Below the pieces are notes generated by a model. The model ran no database searches and was not told the DNA's origin. It saw nothing but the letters and a program-made list of their open reading frames with translations. A program made the translations under genes and the position numbers. This document shows, piece after piece, positions 5,749-9,800 of a stretch of 9,800 nucleotides of DNA (position 1 is its first letter; every line of letters starts with the position of its first letter). The stretch is from Cellvibrionales bacterium UBA2618 (GTDB taxonomy: Bacteria; Pseudomonadota; Gammaproteobacteria; Pseudomonadales; Porticoccaceae), in contig DDJS01000080.1 in NCBI GenBank assembly GCA_002339165.1, positions 1 to 9,800 on the forward strand, read 5' to 3'.

Positions 5749-6918
5749 ATGACGGCAAGGGCTAACGCACTCGACGACTGGATTCGGTCGGACTTTAAAA
5801 CTATGAACACCCAACTGGAGGAGTTATATTTTGCCGGTCGTGAAGCCAGAGCGGACCTTGGGGTAAGCATCAAGAAAAAACTGGTTGAAGACGGCCGCAT
5901 ACTGATCGCAGACCTGCTGGCCGAGGGCAACACCGACGAGGGTTTTGACAGTGGTTTTGAGTTGCTGGGCGATGTTGGGTTGTATATGGCTGCCTGCCGA
6001 CGGCATGACATAACCGAACCATCCCGCGAAACCCGTTCGCCGCTTCACGAGGCATCGGCACTGGCGATGCAACTAGGTGCATCGCTGGGGGTCATCCCAC
6101 GTTTCGCGTCCTGCCATCTAGAAACCCACAACCGAGCGGTCGATGGTCGTTATAAAACCTTTACCCACTTGGACGACGAAAAACTGTTTATCGACTTCAA
6201 CACCCGCGGCGTCTTTGCGTTTATTCGCGCCTCTGAAGCCCTGCGACACTGCCTGCCACTAGGCGTCTCCCACCCCATTACCCATGACCTTTTGAGCGCC
6301 GCCAAAGTGGCCTTGGACAACGTCTACGACTCAAACCAACGGCTCTTTGAGCAACTCGATATAGATCGTTTTTTCTATTGCGTGCGCCCCTACTATCGAC
6401 CTCATCGGGTCGGGCTACACGAATATCGGGGCGCCAATGCTGGCGACTTTTCCGGCATCAACGTCATCGACTTGCTGCTCGGACTGTGCCGCGCCGACGA
6501 TCCTTATTACTCCCAATTGCTGGTCGATAAGTTTCTCTTTATGCGCCCCGAGGACCAGCTGGTGTTGCGCGACTGTATGCGACGCAGAAGCCTACTCGAC
6601 GATTTTTTAGCGGTGGACAGTGAACGTCGCAACGACGACTGGTTTCAAGCCAATCTAAGCGCGTTTTTAGCGGTTTGCGAGGCCCACGGAAAAATTGCCC
6701 AACAGCACCATCACCAACTGGTAGAAAAATTTATCCAACGACCCGCAGACAGCGGTGGGCATGCCCAGCAAACCGATTTGACCGCCAGTGGGCCACCACT
6801 GGAGGTACTACTGAGAAGTTTGAAAAAACTCTGTGACATGCGTTCCGCCAGCGGCGATGCCGAAAACGTCACAACGCGTTACGCTGACATTCAACAACTC
6901 AGAGGCTACCTACAATGA
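5749..6918 (+). CDS. IDO/TDO-superfamily heme dioxygenase-like protein (PrnB/SO4414-type, DUF1864)
   Basis: A 389-residue protein I place in the heme-dependent indole/tryptophan dioxygenase superfamily, next to PrnB and the Shewanella SO4414 type (from memory). Aligned by eye with human IDO1, it keeps FFYCVR (208-213; Phe208, Phe209 and Arg213 match IDO1 Phe226, Phe227, Arg231 of the substrate pocket), GANAGDFSGINVIDLLLGL (228-246; matches GGSAGQSSVFQCFDVLLGI), HHQLVEKFI (321-329; His321 matches the proximal heme ligand His346), and ASGPPLEVLLRSL (346-358; where IDO has GTGGTDLMNFL). The likely role is cytosolic O2-dependent opening of an indole ring, tryptophan being the obvious candidate; PrnB-like chemistry is an alternative. 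Its stop overlaps the next gene by ATGA, so the two products are made together. No clear Shine-Dalgarno precedes ATG 5749; Met19 (5803) is an alternative start. Confidence 0.82.
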   Translation: MTARANALDDWIRSDFKTMNTQLEELYFAGREARADLGVSIKKKLVEDGRILIADLLAEGNTDEGFDSGFELLGDVGLYMAACRRHDITEPSRETRSPLHEASALAMQLGASLGVIPRFASCHLETHNRAVDGRYKTFTHLDDEKLFIDFNTRGVFAFIRASEALRHCLPLGVSHPITHDLLSAAKVALDNVYDSNQRLFEQLDIDRFFYCVRPYYRPHRVGLHEYRGANAGDFSGINVIDLLLGLCRADDPYYSQLLVDKFLFMRPEDQLVLRDCMRRRSLLDDFLAVDSERRNDDWFQANLSAFLAVCEAHGKIAQQHHHQLVEKFIQRPADSGGHAQQTDLTASGPPLEVLLRSLKKLCDMRSASGDAENVTTRYADIQQLRGYLQ

Positions 6919-8036
6919 TCGGTCATCACTATATCGAACAGCGCGGTATCTATTTGCTGAGCCATTCGATCGGATTGCCCCTGGTGCAATCTCAAAGCGA
7001 CGCTGACGCCGCGTATTGGCAGACATGGCGACAGGCCGATAGCAATATATGGCCGCAGTGGCTCGCCGGTATCGATGACTTTCGAGGCCAACTGGGAGCC
7101 TTGCTGCACGCATCAATAGCAAATATCTGCCCGCAAACCAACATCTCTAGCGCGGTCGGAAAGGTCATTTTCTCGCTACCCGCTACCCAATCCAAAAACA
7201 TCATTTTACTCAGCCAAGACGATTTTCCGTCGGTCGGTTATGCACTGCAGCAGTCCCAACACATCGGCTATCAACTGCGCTACCTGCCGAGCGATGCCGA
7301 CCTACTCGACCTAGCAACCTGGGAAAAGTACCTCAGCGATGATGTCGGCCTGTGCTTGATGACCCACGTACAGTCCAACACTGGGCGTAGATTACCGATC
7401 GCTGAGATTACTGAATTGGCGCGCAGCAAAGGCATAGTATCGTTGGTAGACATCGCTCAATCGGTGGGTATCATCCCGATTGATGTGACACAGTGGCAGG
7501 CTGATTTTATCGTCGGTTCCTGCGTAAAATGGCTGAGTGGCGGGCCTGGCGCAGGGTTTTTATGGGTGGATTCAGCGATGATCGAGCACTGCGAACCTCG
7601 GGATGTTGGTTGGTTCTCCCACGAATCGCCATTTGAATTCGACATCAACCAATTTCGCTATGCCAAAGATGCATTGCGTTTTTGGGGTGGTACACCATCG
7701 GTATACCCATTTTTAGTCGCTGCCAGTAGCCTACAATTTATCAATCAGCAGGGCGTCGAGCGGGCGCAGGCCCATAATGTCGCGCTGAGTCGCTATCTCC
7801 TCGAGCACATGGATCCGGCCCACCTAGTAGCCCCGCGTGCGCATCAGCAGCGCGGCGGAACCCTGATTTTTCACTTCGGCGAACGGCACAGCGCAGTCAC
7901 CGAATATCTCGAACACAACAACGTACAGTTTGACGGCCGTGCCAAGGGAATCCGATTATCACCGCATCTGTGCAATTCAACAGCGCAAATCAGCGAAATA
8001 ATAGACCTCATTAACAGCGCACTCGGCGCCGATTAA
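6915..8036 (+). CDS. Kynureninase-like aminotransferase class V-fold PLP enzyme
   Basis: A 373-residue fold-type I PLP enzyme whose motifs follow kynureninase: YLLSHSIGLP (13-22; compare YLNGNSLGLP), VDIAQSVGIIPID (178-190), WQADFIVGSCVKWLSGGPGAGF (194-215, Lys205 binding PLP), GWFSHESPF (232-240) and RFWGGTPSV (255-263). Kynureninase splits kynurenine to anthranilate and alanine, which would follow directly on the upstream dioxygenase. It differs from typical kynureninase: about 40 residues shorter, Gln182 where DxAHS has His, and Val204 where a Tyr usually precedes the PLP lysine. It may therefore use a modified substrate or do another reaction. AGAGG lies nine bases before the ATG, inside the preceding gene, and the 4-base ATGA overlap indicates translational coupling. 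It converges on the MORN gene with only 18 bases between. Confidence 0.82.
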   Translation: MIGHHYIEQRGIYLLSHSIGLPLVQSQSDADAAYWQTWRQADSNIWPQWLAGIDDFRGQLGALLHASIANICPQTNISSAVGKVIFSLPATQSKNIILLSQDDFPSVGYALQQSQHIGYQLRYLPSDADLLDLATWEKYLSDDVGLCLMTHVQSNTGRRLPIAEITELARSKGIVSLVDIAQSVGIIPIDVTQWQADFIVGSCVKWLSGGPGAGFLWVDSAMIEHCEPRDVGWFSHESPFEFDINQFRYAKDALRFWGGTPSVYPFLVAASSLQFINQQGVERAQAHNVALSRYLLEHMDPAHLVAPRAHQQRGGTLIFHFGERHSAVTEYLEHNNVQFDGRAKGIRLSPHLCNSTAQISEIIDLINSALGAD

Positions 8037-8054
8037 GCCGCTCCAATCGGGTCA

Positions 8055-8738
8055 TTAACCGCCATTCTCGGCCCGCGCGCCTTTGATCCATGCGCACTCA
8101 AGCTCAACGCCCTTAGCCGAGGTATAGATACCCAAACCGTGGCGCTTGCCATCGACGAATTCGCCCTGATATGACTCGCCGCTTGGGTAGCGATAACCGC
8201 CTCTGCCATTGAGCTTGCCATCGTGCCAATCGCCCTCATAAACAGCGCCATCGGCCAATGTCGAGGTGCCCTTTCCATGGCGCTTGCCGTTGACAAATTG
8301 CCCCTCGTAAACGGACGCACTGGCGTGCCTCAATATGCCCTGCCCGGTGCGCTTACCACGCTGCCAATCGCCCTCATAAACGGACCCATCGGGGTAGGTG
8401 TAACGCCCCCTACCATGGCGTATATCATCGACCCAGTCACCGCTGTATATCGCACCACTACAATGCGTATAAGTACCGACACCGTTGCGTTTCCCGGCCG
8501 CCCACTGACCCTCGTAGACGGTTCCTAGAACCCAGGTAAAAGTGCCTTTGCCATGATACAGGCCATCGACAAATTCGCCCTCATAGAGGCTGCCGTTGTG
8601 AAACGCCATGCGCTGGTGAATCACTCGCGTCGCCGCTAATTGTCGCGCTGCCGTCTGCACCGAGTCAGTGCTGCCCACCGCTTGGTCTGCCGCGCTAAAA
8701 TCTATCGACTGTGATTCAAATTCGGGCCGCTCGATCAT
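8055..8738 (-). CDS. MORN-repeat protein
   Basis: A 227-residue protein. After a polar N-terminal segment (1-50, no signal peptide or membrane helix) come seven MORN repeats of the YEGxWxxGKxHGxGxYxxxxGxx type. Their leading tyrosines fall at residues 52, 75, 98, 121, 144, 167 and 190, exactly 23 apart, with a worn eighth copy at 213. MORN repeats form a beta-hairpin ladder used for protein or lipid binding; no enzymatic domain is attached. The start is firm: GGGAGG lies seven bases upstream of ATG 8738. It is the second gene of a probable unit with the coiled-coil gene 66 bases upstream. Function in bacteria is unknown; a scaffold or a membrane-associated role is possible. Confidence 0.93.
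   Translation of the reverse strand: MIERPEFESQSIDFSAADQAVGSTDSVQTAARQLAATRVIHQRMAFHNGSLYEGEFVDGLYHGKGTFTWVLGTVYEGQWAAGKRNGVGTYTHCSGAIYSGDWVDDIRHGRGRYTYPDGSVYEGDWQRGKRTGQGILRHASASVYEGQFVNGKRHGKGTSTLADGAVYEGDWHDGKLNGRGGYRYPSGESYQGEFVDGKRHGLGIYTSAKGVELECAWIKGARAENGG
8103..8585 (-). repeat. 69-bp periodic array coding seven MORN repeats
   Basis: The DNA repeats with an exact 69-base period because each 23-residue MORN unit has the same length. Copies are divergent at the base level except in the YEG(E/D/Q)(F/W) and GKRHGxG codons. The last unit (about 8103-8171 plus) includes the degenerate eighth copy. Confidence 0.85.
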
Positions 8739-8772
8739 ATCTTTTCCTCCCGTAATATTAGCTGACAGCTAT

Positions 8773-8800
8773 AACCTCCGGCCCGCTCAGACCGGCGGTT
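8773..8800 (-). other. Hairpin between the coiled-coil and MORN genes
   Basis: Arms AACCTCCGG (8773-8781) and CCGGCGGTT (8792-8800) pair over nine bases with one mismatch around a 10-base loop. On the minus strand it begins four bases after the coiled-coil stop codon and is not followed by a T-run, so it is better seen as an mRNA processing or stability element, or a weak attenuator that lets some transcripts reach the MORN gene. The small palindrome AGCTGACAGCT (8760-8770) lies beside it. Confidence 0.5.
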
Positions 8801-8804
8801 AATA

Positions 8805-9521
8805 CTATTTTTTAATGCGCGCTCGATTGTCTAACATGCGACCACGGTTGACCATAATGGAATCGCGCCGCGCGTTGATTTGCGTTTTATTTTCAATCAA
8901 CAACTCAGTATTTTCAATCGACTCTTGCATCACATCGAGGATTCGCTCGGCGTTGGCGCTGGCGTTGGCGCTGAGCTCTTCCGCAACGATTGCATTGCCC
9001 TCGATTAACGCTTGATTGCTCTGAACAGTCGCCTGTGATGGACTCGAGCCACCCTCGAGCAAATCGTGATTGCGCGCGATTTGCTCGGAATTAAAGTCAA
9101 CAATCGTCTCGTTGGCCTGCATTATTTGTTGGTTGACGGCAATGAGTTGGGCGTTGATGGACGCCATTTTCTCGCTGATATCGAGCATCGACGTATTGAG
9201 TTCACAGCGGTGGGCTAAAAAATCCAAGGTCGACTGATTAATGGTCGCGTCGATACAATTTTTTTCAACCTTATTTTCGGGGGCATATTCGTCTAGGATA
9301 GCCCGCCTATTGTCAGCTATCTCATCGGTATTATGATTGGCCAATTGTCGATTTCCCATGAACGCCGATGCATAATTACTGAGGATCATCAAACGGTTTT
9401 CTTCGATCATCGAACGCGATTGATATAGTGAAGCGCGGTTGCCTATGACAATGGCTTTAATGTTGGTAATCTTGCTTTTATTGGCTTCGATCGCCTCTTT
9501 ATTTTGCTCTACTTGACTCAT
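8805..9521 (-). CDS. Asparagine-heptad coiled-coil protein of unknown function
   Basis: I do not recognise a named family. From ATG 9521 (AGGAGGT six bases upstream) it has 238 residues, no signal peptide and no membrane segment. Nearly the whole length is a coiled coil with Asn at every seventh residue: 7, 14, 28, 42, 49; then 57, 64, 71; then 88, 95, 109, 123, 130, 137, 144, 151; then 169, 176, 190, 204, 211, 225, 232. Ile, Leu or Val often sits three before the Asn (IEAN, IEEN, ILSN, IADN, IARN, IEGN). This is the IxxN pattern known from trimeric coiled coils with buried asparagines. Breaks in register coincide with EYAPE (78-82) and GGSSPS (157-162). It precedes the MORN gene on the same strand, suggesting a joint structural role. 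Two cysteines (89, 106) are present. Confidence 0.85.
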   Translation of the reverse strand: MSQVEQNKEAIEANKSKITNIKAIVIGNRASLYQSRSMIEENRLMILSNYASAFMGNRQLANHNTDEIADNRRAILDEYAPENKVEKNCIDATINQSTLDFLAHRCELNTSMLDISEKMASINAQLIAVNQQIMQANETIVDFNSEQIARNHDLLEGGSSPSQATVQSNQALIEGNAIVAEELSANASANAERILDVMQESIENTELLIENKTQINARRDSIMVNRGRMLDNRARIKK

Positions 9522-9526
9522 TCGAT

Positions 9527-9533
9527 ACCTCCT
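9527..9533 (-). promoter_or_regulatory. Shine-Dalgarno AGGAGGT fixing the coiled-coil start
   Basis: A near-perfect ribosome-binding site ends five bases before ATG 9521. It decides for this Met over an earlier in-frame start at 9566, which has no such site and would add an arginine-rich 15-residue extension unlike the rest of the protein. Confidence 0.85.
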
Positions 9534-9607
9534 GAAGAAACGGGGTGGGGCCAATGACACGCGCAACCGTCATGGCCGCCAGATCGACATTAGCTACTCA
9601 CGATCAT

Positions 9608-9637
9608 ATAGTATTTATAAAAACAGCTTGCGGTCAA
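9608..9637 (-). promoter_or_regulatory. Probable promoter of the coiled-coil/MORN unit
   Basis: On the minus strand TTGACC (9632-9637) is followed after 18 bases by TACTAT (9608-9613), five of six and four of six matches to sigma-70 elements, in an AT-rich patch (TTTATAAATACTATA). Transcription would start near 9600, about 80 bases before ATG 9521. Confidence 0.5.
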
Positions 9638-9646
9638 TAGCCGATC

Positions 9647-9670
9647 TAAAAATCAACCGGCCAGGTTGAT
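9647..9670 (-). terminator. Possible Rho-independent terminator for a gene entering from the right
   Basis: On the minus strand, ATCAACC (9664-9670) and GGTTGAT (9652-9658) form a 7-bp stem with a 5-base loop, followed by a short T-run (TTTTT including the last stem base). It would end a minus-strand transcript coming from beyond 9800, just upstream of the coiled-coil promoter. The stem is short, so this is tentative. Confidence 0.4.
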
Positions 9671-9800
9671 ACATCGATTTAATAAGTCGTTAGGCGGATC
9701 TAAACGCGCTATCAAGGAGTGTGCCGAGCGCCAATTTTAGCGTTTTCTGCAACCGCCGTGCGGGATCGGTGTGGTAACCTGATCGATCGGACACGTGCAG

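Noticed and set aside
5749..8036. Claim of a complete kynurenine-to-NAD pathway
   Set aside because: Only a dioxygenase-like and a kynureninase-like gene are present; no formamidase, kynurenine monooxygenase or 3-hydroxyanthranilate dioxygenase is seen.
8223..8528. Open frame of 101 codons on the plus strand opposite the MORN gene
   Set aside because: It shows its own 23-residue-like periodicity only because it mirrors the 69-base MORN array; no ribosome-binding site or family.
8103..8585. Regular repeat array considered as CRISPR or non-coding tandem repeats
   Set aside because: The period is 69 bases with no constant repeat/variable spacer division, and each unit codes for a MORN motif in frame.
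8773..8800. Hairpin taken as a Rho-independent terminator of the coiled-coil gene
   Set aside because: The T-run beside it is on the plus strand; on the transcribed minus strand no T-run follows.
9522..9566. N-terminal extension of the coiled-coil protein from the start at 9566
   Set aside because: AGGAGGT lies just before the internal ATG at 9521; the extension is basic and unlike the Asn-heptad body.

Overview
The window reads as chromosomal DNA of a gammaproteobacterium, probably marine. This rests on an estimated GC content near 50%, the style of the 4-hydroxyphenylpyruvate dioxygenase and Lrp-type genes, and a heme dioxygenase/kynureninase-like pair of a type I remember from Shewanella. 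No species can be named from the sequence alone, and no phage, insertion sequence, tRNA or rRNA is visible.

Layout. 1-858 (+) is the 3'-terminal part of a class I/II PLP aminotransferase. It converges on a Na+/alanine (AGCS) symporter at 932-2422 (-). A roughly 430-base non-coding gap holding several palindromes separates the symporter from a small cupin dioxygenase-like gene (2849-3337, +). Next is a broken MarR-family regulator (3404-3863, -) with an in-frame stop and a frameshift. It faces a complete hppD (3984-5060, +). The shared control region carries a consensus -35 and two abutting 22-bp palindromes that look like a MarR operator. A strong hairpin lies between hppD and a converging Lrp/AsnC regulator (5143-5607, -). 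That regulator is divergent from a two-gene operon: an IDO/TDO-superfamily heme protein (5749-6918) overlapping by ATGA a kynureninase-like fold-type I PLP enzyme (6915-8036). The right end is a separate minus-strand unit: an asparagine-heptad coiled-coil protein (8805-9521), then a protein of seven exact 23-residue MORN repeats (8055-8738).

How the genes may work together. The left and middle parts suggest amino-acid, especially aromatic amino-acid, breakdown: transamination, amino-acid uptake, tyrosine-derived 4-hydroxyphenylpyruvate to homogentisate (HppD), and probable oxidative opening of an indole ring followed by kynureninase-like C-C cleavage, next to an Lrp regulator that may sense an amino acid. 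No homogentisate dioxygenase or formylkynurenine formamidase lies in the window, so both routes would need genes elsewhere. The MORN/coiled-coil pair looks unrelated to metabolism and is probably structural or scaffolding; its function is unknown.

Positions 9671-9800 contain nothing I can call; the next gene to the right lies outside the window.
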